Origin: Nocardioides ferulae
GTDB lineage: Bacteria > Actinomycetota > Actinomycetes > Propionibacteriales > Nocardioidaceae
Length of the DNA stretch: 64,000 bases
Reading direction: 5' to 3'
Assembly: GCF_003660455.1 (NCBI RefSeq)
Contig: NZ_QZVR01000013.1
Span: 1-64,000 of the forward strand
Shown here: positions 49,546 to 58,173 of the stretch, one piece after another
Layout: every line of letters starts with the position of its first letter
How positions within the stretch are numbered: position 1 is the stretch's first letter
The notes under the pieces: model-generated
The model's input: only the letters and a program-made list of their open reading frames with translations
Database searches by the model: none
Told to the model about the DNA's origin: nothing
Position numbers and translations under genes: made by a program

Positions 49546-50784
49546 ATGTTCCGAGCCGTCCTCCGTGTGCGCGGCCTGGTCGCCGCCGCGATCGCCGTCG
49601 CCGTGTCCCTTGCCTTGTCCCTCGGGCCGTCCGTCGGTCCCTCGCTGGTGCTGCCCGACGTCGTCCGGCAGTCGGCCCTCGCGGGACCGCCGGAGGAGGC
49701 GCCGGTCCGGGTCTACGACTACGACCTGGGGGACGCCGCGTTCACCGTGCGCGGCTTCAACGCCCTGGGACCGAAGGGGCCGACGAAGCGGCTCGCCCCG
49801 ATCGAGCTGACCGGCCGTGTGTATGCGCCCGAGGACGCCGCGGGCCGGCGGCTGCCGATGGTGGTGATCGCACACGGGCTCTTCTGGACCTGCGCCGACG
49901 AGGAGGCGGCCTCGGTGCGCGCGCACTGGCCGTGCCGGCGGTCGTTCACGAGCATCCGCAGCGACCGCGGCTACGACTACCTCGGGCGAGCGATGGCCGC
50001 GCAGGGCATGGTGGTGGTCTCGGTGGGGGCGAACGGGGTCAACGCGGGCGAGCTGGGCGAGGTCGCCGACCGGGCCCGAGGCAGCGTCATCTACCGGCAC
50101 CTGCGGTTGTGGCGGAACCTGGTCGAGCGGGGCACCGGCCGGCTGTCCGGTGCTCTCGTCGACGCCGCGACCGGTGGTCCGGCCTACCTCGACCTGCACC
50201 ACGCGGTCGACTTCGCTCAGGTTGGGCTGCTCGGCCACTCCCGCGGGGGACGCGGTGTGATGTGGGCCGCCGCCGACGCGCATCGCGCTCGGGTGCCGGA
50301 AGGGGTCCGGCTCCGCGCGGTGTTCGGGCTGGCGGCCGCGGAGCCACCTTTCATGGACCGCGCCACGCGGCGCCTCGAGGTGGGGCGGATCCCCCTGATG
50401 ACCTGGGCGGGCACCTGCGACGTGACCGGCCGCGACGAGTACAACAGGCTGGCCAGGCGGTTGCGGAACCCGGTCAACATCGGGATCACCGTGCACGGTG
50501 CCAACCACAACAACCTCAACTCGCGGTGGGCCGCGGAGAGCGGACTGCCCGGTGGGGAGGACGACGCGAGCCACCCCGAGGGCCGGCCCGACCTCTGCTA
50601 CGCCTGGGACGACACCGACCACTACCCGACCCTCGGCTACGACGCCGAGCAGCGCGTCGCCGAGACCTACGTCGTGGCCTTCTTCGGGCGCTACCTGCAG
50701 GGCCGGCGGGGCTACGACGGGGTGCTGTCCGGCGAGGAGCTTCCCGTCGACGACCTGGCGACGGTCGAGGTGCGCCGCTACTGA
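49546..50784 (+). CDS. Secreted alpha/beta hydrolase
   Basis: 412 residues. An N-terminal signal segment (RGLVAAAIAVAVSLALSLG, cleavage around 45 uncertain) precedes an alpha/beta-hydrolase fold: IAHGLFWTC oxyanion strand, nucleophile Ser in GLLGHSRGGRG, and His in HGANHNNLNS. An internal lid and cysteines (CADEE, PCRRS) suggest disulfides. It resembles secreted esterase/chlorophyllase-like enzymes; substrate unknown. The TCCCTGAC array just upstream places it under control of the preceding two-component system. Confidence 0.82.
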   Translation: MFRAVLRVRGLVAAAIAVAVSLALSLGPSVGPSLVLPDVVRQSALAGPPEEAPVRVYDYDLGDAAFTVRGFNALGPKGPTKRLAPIELTGRVYAPEDAAGRRLPMVVIAHGLFWTCADEEAASVRAHWPCRRSFTSIRSDRGYDYLGRAMAAQGMVVVSVGANGVNAGELGEVADRARGSVIYRHLRLWRNLVERGTGRLSGALVDAATGGPAYLDLHHAVDFAQVGLLGHSRGGRGVMWAAADAHRARVPEGVRLRAVFGLAAAEPPFMDRATRRLEVGRIPLMTWAGTCDVTGRDEYNRLARRLRNPVNIGITVHGANHNNLNSRWAAESGLPGGEDDASHPEGRPDLCYAWDDTDHYPTLGYDAEQRVAETYVVAFFGRYLQGRRGYDGVLSGEELPVDDLATVEVRRY

Positions 50785-50794
50785 CCGGCCGCGT

Positions 50795-51316
50795 TCACCA
50801 GATCGGGCCGCGGTCCGGCAGCGACGCCGACAACGCCGCGACCTGGGCGGCCAGGTCGTCGCGGTCCACGAAGCGGCTCAGCAGCCGGGCGAGGTGCTGC
50901 CGGTCCTCCAGTGGCCAGTCCATCAGCGAGTCGAGCATCCGGCCGCGCCGCTCCACCTCGGCCAGCTCCAGCGGCTCGCTCGCGGCCGCGGAGACGCCGA
51001 CCAGCAGGGCATGACCGTCCGGTCCGGCCAGCCGGTCGACCAGCCCCCGGCGGTCGAGCTCCGTGACGTAGGACCGGGTGGTCTCCTCGTCGAGGCGCAG
51101 CTGCGCGGCCAGGTCGGCGACCCGCAGCGGGCCGGTGCGGCGCAGCCGCAGCAGCGCCTCGACCGGGCCGCGGGCCAGCCCGGGGGAGACCCGCTCGGCG
51201 AGCGCTGCCAGATAGGCGTGCCCCTGGAGCGTGAGCTCCGCGAGCGCCTCGTGCAGCACGTCCTCGACGCGATGGTCCCGGCCTCGCGGGATCTCCGGGC
51301 CTCCCCGGTGCTCCAT
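50795..51316 (-). CDS. MarR-family transcriptional regulator
   Basis: 173 residues with a winged helix-turn-helix around 55-110 (GPLRVADLAAQLRLDEETTRSYVTELDRRGLVDRL split here as helix 3 and wing) and flanking dimerisation helices. ATG 51316 is preceded by GGAGG. An ATG eight codons upstream lacks one. It is divergent from the glycyl-radical enzyme yjjI, which it probably controls; a near-palindrome GGATTCTCAGAACC lies at 51405-51418 between them. Confidence 0.75.
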   Translation of the reverse strand: MEHRGGPEIPRGRDHRVEDVLHEALAELTLQGHAYLAALAERVSPGLARGPVEALLRLRRTGPLRVADLAAQLRLDEETTRSYVTELDRRGLVDRLAGPDGHALLVGVSAAASEPLELAEVERRGRMLDSLMDWPLEDRQHLARLLSRFVDRDDLAAQVAALSASLPDRGPIW

Positions 51317-51473
51317 GCCCCCTCCGTCTCCCGAGACCATCTCCGTCGTGGCGTCTTGGCAGTCGCTCCTGGCACCGTAGGCCCCAGCGCGCGGGCGTGG
51401 GGGAGGATTCTCAGAACCGGGCCCGGGCCTTTGGACCCTGCGATTCCCGGAGCGGCCGAGCGAGACTGGAACG

Positions 51474-53009
51474 GTGGAACTGAACGAGCTGCGCGCTCAG
51501 ACGCGAGACCTGATCGAGGACCCCACCCTGACCTTCCGGCAGCGGATGCACCGGCTGGCGACCCTCGCCGAGAACGCCCTCGAACCGCCGCAGGTCTCTG
51601 CGGCGTGCGCCGAGGCCCTCGAGAAGCGCGTCGTCTGCGACATGTTCGAGGGCAACGCCCCCCACCGTCCGCGTTACCTGCTCCCGGACTTCGCGAAGCT
51701 GCTGCGCGAAGGCTCGACGTTCCTCGAGCTCGGCCCGGCCCGCGACCTCGACGAGGCCCTGACCCACCTGCTGATCGCCTACTCGCAGACCCCCTCGATC
51801 ACCGGCTACCCGGTCTGGCTCGGCGACGTCGACACCCTGCTGGCGCCCTACGTCGACGACGTGTCCGACGAGGAGCTGCACCGGCGGCTGCGGCTGTTCT
51901 GGATCTCCGTGGACCGGATGTTCCCCGACGCCTTCACCCATGCCAACCTCGGCCCCGACGACAACCGGGTGGCCCGCACGGTGCTGCGCCTGGAGCGCGA
52001 GCTGCTGCAGGTCGTGCCGAACCTGACCCTGAAGGTGGACGCCGATCGCACCCCCGACTCGCTGGTGCGCGACGGGGTCGAGACCGTGTTCGCGTGCGGC
52101 AAGCCGCACTTCGTCAACCACTCGATGATGTCCGGAGACCTCAGCCGCGGCTACGGCGTGGTCTCCTGCTACAACTCGCTGCCGGCCGGCGGCGGCTCGC
52201 ACACGCTGGTGCGGCTGAACCTGCGCGAGGTGGCGCTGCGGCACGACGGCGACCGGCGTGGCTTCCTGGAGGAGCTGCTGCCCCACTACGTCGAGCTCAC
52301 GGCCGAGTTGATGGAGGCACGGATCCGGCACCTCGTCGAGCGATCCGGGTTCTTCGACCACTCGTGGCTGGCCACCGACGGCCTGCTCCACCTGGATCGC
52401 TACACCGCGATGTTCGGCATCTACGGGCTGGCCGAGGCGACCTCGATCGTGCTCGAGCACGAGGGCATCGAGGCCCGCTACGGGCACGACCAGGTCGCCG
52501 ACGACCTGGCCCACGAGATCGTCGAGGCCGTCTCCCGGTTGGTCGCCGACCGGCCCATGCCCTACTGCGAGGGCACCGGCGGGCGCGCCCTGCTGCACAG
52601 CCAGTCGGGCATCGACTCCGACATCGGGGTCACCGCCGGCACCCGGATCCCGGTCGGCGACGAGCCCGGCCTGCTCCGGCACCTGCAGGCGGTCACTCCC
52701 AACCACCGGCTGTTCCCCGCGGGGGTCAGCGACATCCTGGCCTTCGACGAGACCGCCCGCCGCAACCCCGACGCCGTCGTCGACGTCATCCGGGGGGCCT
52801 TCCGCACCGGGATGCGCGACATGACCTTCAACCTCGACAGCAACGACTTCATCCGGATCACCGGCTACCTGGTGCGCAAGTCGGACCTGGCCAAGATCGA
52901 GCACGGTGCCCGCCACGACAGCACCTTCCTGGGTGCCGGCGCGGTCGAGCAGATGCACGTCGACCAGCGAACCCCCAAGCGGATCATCGCCCACGAGATG
53001 GGCGGCTGA
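51474..53009 (+). CDS. yjjI: YjjI-type glycyl-radical enzyme
   Basis: 511 residues, length and sequence type of E. coli YjjI (DUF3029), a glycyl-radical enzyme of unknown reaction. Expected radical residues are visible: thiyl Cys232 in VVSCYNSLP and Gly464 in RITGYLVRKSD near the C-terminus. The activating enzyme is the next gene, five bases away. GTG 51474 start; GAGACT six bases upstream could be a weak -10 box of a leaderless transcript. Glycyl radicals are destroyed by oxygen, so expression is probably restricted to low oxygen. Confidence 0.88.
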   Translation: MELNELRAQTRDLIEDPTLTFRQRMHRLATLAENALEPPQVSAACAEALEKRVVCDMFEGNAPHRPRYLLPDFAKLLREGSTFLELGPARDLDEALTHLLIAYSQTPSITGYPVWLGDVDTLLAPYVDDVSDEELHRRLRLFWISVDRMFPDAFTHANLGPDDNRVARTVLRLERELLQVVPNLTLKVDADRTPDSLVRDGVETVFACGKPHFVNHSMMSGDLSRGYGVVSCYNSLPAGGGSHTLVRLNLREVALRHDGDRRGFLEELLPHYVELTAELMEARIRHLVERSGFFDHSWLATDGLLHLDRYTAMFGIYGLAEATSIVLEHEGIEARYGHDQVADDLAHEIVEAVSRLVADRPMPYCEGTGGRALLHSQSGIDSDIGVTAGTRIPVGDEPGLLRHLQAVTPNHRLFPAGVSDILAFDETARRNPDAVVDVIRGAFRTGMRDMTFNLDSNDFIRITGYLVRKSDLAKIEHGARHDSTFLGAGAVEQMHVDQRTPKRIIAHEMGG

Positions 53010-53014
53010 GCCTC

Positions 53015-53797
53015 ATGGCCGGCCCGCTCGTGGCGCCGCCGGCCGCCGTGCGACGTCCGGGCGGCGGCGACCCGCTGCTCACGCGAGCGCGGGTCGCCGA
53101 CGTGATCCCGTTCTCGTGGGTCGACGGGCCCGGCAACAGGTACGTCGTGTTCGTGCAGGGCTGCTCGTTCGACTGCGTGGCCTGCCACAACCCCGAGACC
53201 ATCGCGCCGCGCACCCCCGGCGGCCGGGTCGCGACGGTGGGCGACCTGCTCACCGACCTCCGCCCGGCCGCGCCCTACCTGGCAGGGGTGACGGTGTCGG
53301 GCGGGGAGGCGACCGGCCAATGGCACTTCGTGCGCGACCTGTTCCGCGGCGTGCGCGCCGACGGTGAGCTGTCGCGGTTGACGACGTTCGTGGACTCCAA
53401 CGGCAACGCGCTGCCCCGGGTCTGGGATCGGCTGCTGCCGGTCACCGACGGCTTCATGATCGATCTCAAGGCGCTCGATCCCGAGGTGCACCGGCGGCTG
53501 ACAGGGCGCGGCAACGACCTCGTCCTCGACTCGATCCGGCATCTGCACGGCGCCGGGAAGCTCCACGAGGTGCGGCTGCTGCTCGTGCCGGGCTACAACG
53601 ACAGCCCCGACCAGTTGGCGCGCACCGCCGAGTGGCTGGCGGATCTCGACCCGGCGCTACGCGTCGTGGTCATCGGCTTCCGGCAGCACGGTGTGCGCCC
53701 GGAGTACGCCGGGGTCCCCGAGGCCACCGCGGATCTGCTGGCCGGCTGGCGGGCCGGGCTCGAGGCCGCGGGGCTCTCCGGGGTCGTCACCGTCTGA
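53015..53797 (+). CDS. yjjW: YjjW-type glycyl-radical enzyme activase (radical SAM)
   Basis: 260 residues. The radical-SAM iron-sulfur motif CSFDCVACH gives Cys50, Cys54 and Cys57 (CX3CX2C), followed by the SAM-binding GGEATGQ strand and a partial TIM barrel. It generates the glycyl radical on YjjI. Unlike E. coli YjjW, no clear second ferredoxin-like cysteine cluster is visible, so it is a minimal version. It is coupled to yjjI by five bases. Confidence 0.85.
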   Translation: MAGPLVAPPAAVRRPGGGDPLLTRARVADVIPFSWVDGPGNRYVVFVQGCSFDCVACHNPETIAPRTPGGRVATVGDLLTDLRPAAPYLAGVTVSGGEATGQWHFVRDLFRGVRADGELSRLTTFVDSNGNALPRVWDRLLPVTDGFMIDLKALDPEVHRRLTGRGNDLVLDSIRHLHGAGKLHEVRLLLVPGYNDSPDQLARTAEWLADLDPALRVVVIGFRQHGVRPEYAGVPEATADLLAGWRAGLEAAGLSGVVTV

Positions 53798-53881
53798 CGC
53801 GCCACCGGGTCGCGAGCAGCTCACTGCAGGCGGCCTCGCTGTCCCGTTGCCCCGGGCACCGCCACCACGTGCGGTCGGGGC

Positions 53882-54508
53882 TCAGCCGCTGCCGAACCGC
53901 ATCGAGAAGTCCTCGGCGATCACGGACGTGACCGGTCTGCCCGAGGACAGCCAGGCCAGCGGCCCACCCGGCGCCGGCTCCCAGGTCGCCGTCGCCGGGC
54001 GGACCCGGCCGCCGGCACGGATCCGGCTGTCGACGGTGCGGGCCTGCAGCGTCTGGACCACCCACCCCGGCAGCGGGATCGGCAGCGGAACCGCCGGCAC
54101 GCCGCGGGGCCGGAACGTCGCGGCGGCGATCGGCGCGTCCTCCCGACGGGCGGCGAGCCGCCCGTCGTCGGAACGGTCGAAGTCGGCCAGGTCCTTGGGG
54201 ATGCCCCACAGCTCGCGGCCGCCGGCGCGCGAGGAGGGGCTGTCGACCCAGATGTCGGTGATCGAGAGCCCCACCCGCCGGCCGTGGCGGACGACGACGG
54301 CGGCGAGCAGCTCGTCGTACGCCATCAGGCCGGCCTCGGAGTAGGCGACGAACGCGGTCGCCACCAGCGCCTGCCCGCGCAGGTGCAGCGCACGGGCGGA
54401 GAACGGCAGCTGCGGCAGCGCGTCGAGCGGGACCCGCCACAACGTGATCCACCCCTGGCCGGCGAGGTCCCAGGGCTCCGGCGGGTACGCCGTGCTCTCG
54501 GGGCTCAT
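53882..54508 (-). CDS. Acetoacetate decarboxylase family protein
   Basis: 208 residues with the beta-cone fold features of the ADC family: AGLMAYDELLAAVVVRHG, GGRELWGIPKDLADF. The canonical Schiff-base lysine pair is not evident, so it may be a non-decarboxylating member with hydratase/aldolase-type function. ATG 54508 overlaps the monooxygenase stop (ATGA), so the two are co-translated. Confidence 0.75.
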   Translation of the reverse strand: MSPESTAYPPEPWDLAGQGWITLWRVPLDALPQLPFSARALHLRGQALVATAFVAYSEAGLMAYDELLAAVVVRHGRRVGLSITDIWVDSPSSRAGGRELWGIPKDLADFDRSDDGRLAARREDAPIAAATFRPRGVPAVPLPIPLPGWVVQTLQARTVDSRIRAGGRVRPATATWEPAPGGPLAWLSSGRPVTSVIAEDFSMRFGSG

Positions 54509-56040
54509 CGGCCGCTCACCGCGGGCTCGGCGGCGGCAGCGACGGCGTGCTCCTCGAGCTCGGACCAGTCGACCTCGGCCGTGCGCTGCTGGTACTCGGC
54601 GACGAAGCCGGGCCAGTTCGTGGTGATCCGGCCGCCGCCGCCCTCGCGGTACCAGCTCACGCAGCCGGTCCAGGCGCTGTCGGCGAGACGGTCCTGCATC
54701 TCCCGGTCGAACGCCGCGGCGACGTCCGGGCTGGCGGCGACCGCGCGAGCCCGGCCGTCGGCGATGCCCCGCACCACCTGGGCGATCCAGCCGGCCTGGG
54801 CCTCGGTCATGCCGAGGATCGAGCTGCCGCCGAGGTTGGTGTTGGGGCCGTAGACGCAGAACAGGTTCGGGAAGCCGGGCACGGTGATGCCCAGGTGGGC
54901 GTGGGCCCCGTCGGCCCAGACCTCGTGCAGTGGGACCCCGCCCGCGCCGCGCACGTCGATGCCGGCCAGGAACTCGGTGGCCGCGAAGCCGGTGCCCCAG
55001 ATCAGCACGTCGGCCTCGTGCAGCCGCCCGTCGGCGGTGCGCACGCCGGCCGGCTCGACCGCACTGACCCGCTCGGTCACCACGTCGACGTGCGGGCGGG
55101 CGAGCGCGGGGTACCAGTCGTTGGAGAAGAGGATCCGCTTGCAGCCCAGCGGGTAGTCCGGCCGCAGCGCCCGGCGCAGCGCCGGGTCCGGCACCTGCCG
55201 GCGGAGCTGGGCCCGCCAGGCGACCTTGAAGGCCGCCTTCAGCGGCCGGGCGACCCGCCCGTCGCCGGTGATCGCCCCGTTGAGCCGCTCCGACAGCACC
55301 CAGGTCAGGGACCGCCCGAACCGCTGCGTAACCGGCCAGCGGCGGAAGAGCCGGTGGTGCAGCCCGGTGTAGGCACGGTCCGGCTTCGGCACGATGTAGG
55401 GAGCCGAGCGCTGGAAGACCGTCATCGCGCCGACCTCGTCGACGATGCCGGGCACGAACTGGATCGCGCTGGCCCCGGTGCCGACGACCGCGACCCGCTT
55501 GCCGGCCAGCGGCACGTCGTGGCGCCACTGGGCGGAGTGGAACATCGGGCCCGAGAAGCTCTCGCGCCCCGGCAGGTCGGGGACCACCGGGTTCGAGAGC
55601 TGTCCGACCGCGGAGACCACCACGTCCGCGGTGATCTCCTCACCGGCGGCGGTGCGCAGCGTCCAGGTGGCGCTGGACTCGTCGTACGCGGCGGCGACGA
55701 CGTCGACGCCGGTGCGGACCTTGTCGAGCACGCCGGTGTCGTGGGCCACCCGGCGGATGTAGTCGAGGATCACCGGCTGGGCCGGGTAGCGCCGTGGCCA
55801 CTCCGGGTTCGGCGCGAAGGACCACGAGTAGAGCGCCGACGGCACGTCGCAGGCCGCGCCCGGGTAGGTGTTGTCCCGCCAGACGCCGCCCACCTCCTCG
55901 GCGCGCTCGAGGACGACGAGGTCGTCGATCCCGGCGCGCAGGAGCGACACGGCCGTGCCGAGGCCACCGAAGCCGGCGCCGATCACGGCGACCCGAGGGC
56001 CCGGCCGCGCGGTGGAGGGTGAGGGAGTGGGAGCAGTCAC
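54505..56040 (-). CDS. Baeyer-Villiger-type flavin monooxygenase
   Basis: 511 residues. Two Rossmann motifs bind FAD (VIGAGFGGLG) and NADPH (VVGTGASAIQ). The Baeyer-Villiger fingerprint FxGxxxHxxxW is present as FSGPMFHSAQW. A FATGF-equivalent is GTGFAATEFLAG. It inserts oxygen next to a ketone or aldehyde carbon. GTG 56040 has TAGGTT (56049-56054, minus strand) eight bases upstream. It is in an operon with the decarboxylase-like gene and divergent from an AraC regulator. Confidence 0.9.
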   Translation of the reverse strand: MTAPTPSPSTARPGPRVAVIGAGFGGLGTAVSLLRAGIDDLVVLERAEEVGGVWRDNTYPGAACDVPSALYSWSFAPNPEWPRRYPAQPVILDYIRRVAHDTGVLDKVRTGVDVVAAAYDESSATWTLRTAAGEEITADVVVSAVGQLSNPVVPDLPGRESFSGPMFHSAQWRHDVPLAGKRVAVVGTGASAIQFVPGIVDEVGAMTVFQRSAPYIVPKPDRAYTGLHHRLFRRWPVTQRFGRSLTWVLSERLNGAITGDGRVARPLKAAFKVAWRAQLRRQVPDPALRRALRPDYPLGCKRILFSNDWYPALARPHVDVVTERVSAVEPAGVRTADGRLHEADVLIWGTGFAATEFLAGIDVRGAGGVPLHEVWADGAHAHLGITVPGFPNLFCVYGPNTNLGGSSILGMTEAQAGWIAQVVRGIADGRARAVAASPDVAAAFDREMQDRLADSAWTGCVSWYREGGGGRITTNWPGFVAEYQQRTAEVDWSELEEHAVAAAAEPAVSGR

Positions 56041-56048
56041 GTCGCAGC

Positions 56049-56054
56049 AACCTA
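56049..56054 (-). promoter_or_regulatory. -10 box of the monooxygenase operon
   Basis: TAGGTT eight bases before GTG 56040, identical to the glgE -10 box. Confidence 0.45.
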
Positions 56055-56132
56055 GGGCGCCCGCGTCGCGCTGCCCAGGGCGCACCGGCCACCGGATCCA
56101 CATTTGCGGCCACCTTGCGCGAGACTGGCCGC

Positions 56133-57137
56133 ATGGAGCTGCACCTCGAGCAGCCCGCGACCCGGCATTGGGACTTCCCCCGGTCGGTCGCCGGCGTCGC
56201 GATCCTCGTCGAGCACGGTGCCCGGCGTGGCCTGGACCGCGGTGCGCTGCTCGCCGGCACCACACTGGCCCCGGCCGACCTCGAGCAGGCCGGGCGTGAG
56301 GTCACCGCCGAGCAGGAGCTGCGCGTCGTGCGCAACCTGCAGCACGCGCTCGGCGCGGACACCGCCGCCCGCCGCGGCGCACTCGGGGAGGCGGTCGGCG
56401 GCGACTACCACGTGAGCACCTTCGGGATCCTCGGCTTCGCGCTGCTCTCCAGCCGCACCGTCCTGGAGCTGCTCAACCTGACCATGCGCTTCCTCGACCT
56501 CAGCTACATCTTCACCACCCCCACCGTGGCGCGCAGCGGCGAGCAGGTGCAGCTGCGACTCGACGGTGCCTCGCTGCCGCCCGACGTGCGCGACCTGCTG
56601 CTCGCCCGCGACGCGACCGCGATCCGCGGTGTCGCCGGCGAGCTCGTGCCGGGTGGCATCGACGAGCGCGTGGTCCACGCCGACCCGCACTCGCTGACGC
56701 TGCTGCTCGACGTCGCCCAGCTGCGGCGAGCCCTGCCTCTGGCCAACCCGCAGTCCCTGGCGCTGGCCGAGCAGCTGTGCCGAGACGTCGTCGAGCGGCG
56801 CCGCCGCAGCAGCGGCACCGCCAGCCGGGTGCGGGTGCTGGTCGCCCAGCGCCTGGCCTCCGGCGCGCAGGCCGCCGAGGTGGCCACCGCGCTCGGCCTC
56901 TCCGAGCGCACGCTGCGCCGACGGCTCGCGGCCGAGGGCACGTCGTACCAGCGGCTGCTCGACGAGGTGCGCGAGTCGCTGGCCGTCGAGCTGCTCGGCA
57001 CCGGCCTGCTCTCGGTCGACGACGTCGCCCACCGGCTCGGCTACGCCGAGGCGTCCACCTTCATCGTGGCCTTCCGCCGGTGGACCGGGCAGACGCCCGG
57101 ATCCCTCCGGTCGGCCACGGGAGAGGCGCTCAGGTGA
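56133..57137 (+). CDS. AraC-family transcriptional regulator
   Basis: 334 residues. An N-terminal arabinose-binding-like/OruR-type effector domain (about 15-205) is followed by a C-terminal AraC double HTH: SERTLRRRLAAEGTSYQRLL and the second helix LGYAEASTFIVAFRRWTGQTP. Divergent from the monooxygenase operon and convergent with the SDR gene (8-base overlap of the 3' ends). It is probably the activator of the monooxygenase genes, with the substrate or product as effector. Confidence 0.9.
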   Translation: MELHLEQPATRHWDFPRSVAGVAILVEHGARRGLDRGALLAGTTLAPADLEQAGREVTAEQELRVVRNLQHALGADTAARRGALGEAVGGDYHVSTFGILGFALLSSRTVLELLNLTMRFLDLSYIFTTPTVARSGEQVQLRLDGASLPPDVRDLLLARDATAIRGVAGELVPGGIDERVVHADPHSLTLLLDVAQLRRALPLANPQSLALAEQLCRDVVERRRRSSGTASRVRVLVAQRLASGAQAAEVATALGLSERTLRRRLAAEGTSYQRLLDEVRESLAVELLGTGLLSVDDVAHRLGYAEASTFIVAFRRWTGQTPGSLRSATGEALR

Positions 57138-57933
57138 TCGTCATCCCGCCGTCGACCGCGAGCGTCTGGCCGGTCACGTAGCCGCCGGCGGCGGAGGCCA
57201 GGAACACCACGGCCGCCGTGAGCTCGACGGGGTCGCCCTTGCGGCCCATCGGGATCCGCCCCAGCTGGGAGTCGAGGTAGCCGGGCGGGTACTGCTCGGT
57301 CATCTCGGAGGTGAAGAACCCCGGCGCGATCGCGTTCACCCGGATGCCCTTGCGCCCGGTCCACTGCTGGGCCAGGTCGCGGGTCAGGCCGATCAACCCG
57401 GCCTTCGACGCGGCGTACGCGGCCTGGGGGAGCCCGGCGGTGGTGATGCCCAGCACCGAGCTGATGTTGACGATGCTCGAGCCCGGCTGCATCACCCGCC
57501 CGCACGCCTGGGCCATCCAGTAGCAGCCGTGGAGGTTGACCTCGATCACCTGACGGAACTGGTCGGGTGTCTCCCGGGTGGCCGGCACCGCGGTGCCGAC
57601 GCCGGCGTTGTTGACCAGCACGTCGACCCGCCCGAACTCGGCCATCGCCGCCTCCACCAGCGCGGTGCAGGAGTCGGGGTCGGAGACGTCGGTTGCCACC
57701 GGAAGCGCCCGGCGGCCGGCGGCCTCGACCAGGCGCGCGGTCTCGGTGAGCCGGTCGGCACGACGGGCGCCCAGCACCACGTCGGCACCGGCCTCGGCGA
57801 GCCCCTTGGCGAACGCCACGCCCAGCCCGCTGGAGGCGCCGGTGACGATCGCGACCCGGCCGTCGAGGCGGAACAGGTCGGGGACGGTGCTGGTCTCGGG
57901 GCTGGTCGTGGGGGAGGGCTCCGGTGACGTCAT
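57130..57933 (-). CDS. SDR-family oxidoreductase
   Basis: 267 residues, classical short-chain dehydrogenase. Cofactor motif TGASSGLG, NNAGVG, catalytic Ser in SSVLG and YAASK with Tyr and Lys. NAPGF-type motif (AIAPGFFTSEM) at the substrate side. It oxidises or reduces alcohol/ketone groups; probably supplies or consumes the ketone used by the monooxygenase. ATG 57933 lies six bases after TACAGT (57940-57945, minus strand), so probably leaderless. Confidence 0.9.
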   Translation of the reverse strand: MTSPEPSPTTSPETSTVPDLFRLDGRVAIVTGASSGLGVAFAKGLAEAGADVVLGARRADRLTETARLVEAAGRRALPVATDVSDPDSCTALVEAAMAEFGRVDVLVNNAGVGTAVPATRETPDQFRQVIEVNLHGCYWMAQACGRVMQPGSSIVNISSVLGITTAGLPQAAYAASKAGLIGLTRDLAQQWTGRKGIRVNAIAPGFFTSEMTEQYPPGYLDSQLGRIPMGRKGDPVELTAAVVFLASAAGGYVTGQTLAVDGGMTIT

Positions 57934-57939
57934 GCCCGC

Positions 57940-57945
57940 ACTGTA
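57940..57945 (-). promoter_or_regulatory. -10 box of the SDR gene
   Basis: TACAGT six bases before ATG 57933; leaderless promoter candidate. Confidence 0.5.
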
Positions 57946-57960
57946 GGGGCGGGCGCGCTC

Positions 57961-58010
57961 GCTGTCGCCCGTGCTCGCCCGTGCTCGCCCGTGCTCGTCC
58001 GGGCTCGCCG
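57961..58010. repeat. Five tandem 10-bp repeats
   Basis: Five contiguous units of GTGCTCGCCC type: GCTGTCGCCC, GTGCTCGCCC, GTGCTCGCCC, GTGCTCGTCC, GGGCTCGCCG. The array ends seven bases before the -10 box of the leucine leader and begins 15 bases beyond the SDR -10 box, so it separates two divergent promoters. Confidence 0.75.
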
Positions 58011-58016
58011 GGGCGG

Positions 58017-58022
58017 TAGGAT
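58017..58022 (+). promoter_or_regulatory. -10 box of the leuS leader transcript
   Basis: TAGGAT seven bases before the leader-peptide ATG at 58030. Same layout as at 44,917. No standard -35; the tandem repeat occupies that area. Confidence 0.6.
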
Positions 58023-58029
58023 GACGCCC

Positions 58030-58056
58030 ATGCGGCAGGACCTGCTCCTTAGCTAG
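58030..58056 (+). CDS. Leucine-rich leader peptide of leuS (8 aa)
   Basis: Encodes MRQDLLLS, with three consecutive Leu codons CTG-CTC-CTT (58042-58050); CTT is expected to be rare at this GC content. It starts at the predicted transcription start and ends at TAG 58054-58056. Its role would be to sense charged tRNA-Leu: a ribosome stalled on the Leu codons changes folding of the downstream RNA. Too short to be found by ordinary gene callers. Leucyl-tRNA synthetase is the regulated gene. Confidence 0.75.
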   Translation: MRQDLLLS

Positions 58057-58106
58057 CCGCGTCGACCAGCTCGGCGCGGCCGCCCCTCGAGCCCGAGGGG
58101 CTTTTT
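58056..58106 (+). terminator. Attenuator: upstream hairpin and rho-independent terminator
   Basis: Hairpin A: GCCGCG (58056-58061) with CGCGGC (58075-58080), overlapping the leader stop codon. Terminator: GCCCCTCG (58082-58089), loop AGCC, CGAGGGGC (58094-58101), then five T (58102-58106). The run of T is rare in this genome. A weaker GGCG/CGCC pairing (58073-58076 with 58081-58084) competes with both and could act as antiterminator when a stalled ribosome hides 58056-58061. Confidence 0.75.
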
Positions 58107-58173
58107 CATGCCCGTCCGCGACAGGCTCTCGGCGGGCGAGGGGAGCCGGACCACCAGAGGTGAGAGAGACGAG

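Noticed and set aside
58030..58106. T-box riboswitch before leuS
   Set aside because: No room for the specifier loop and T-box sequence; the short Leu-codon ORF plus terminator is a simpler explanation.
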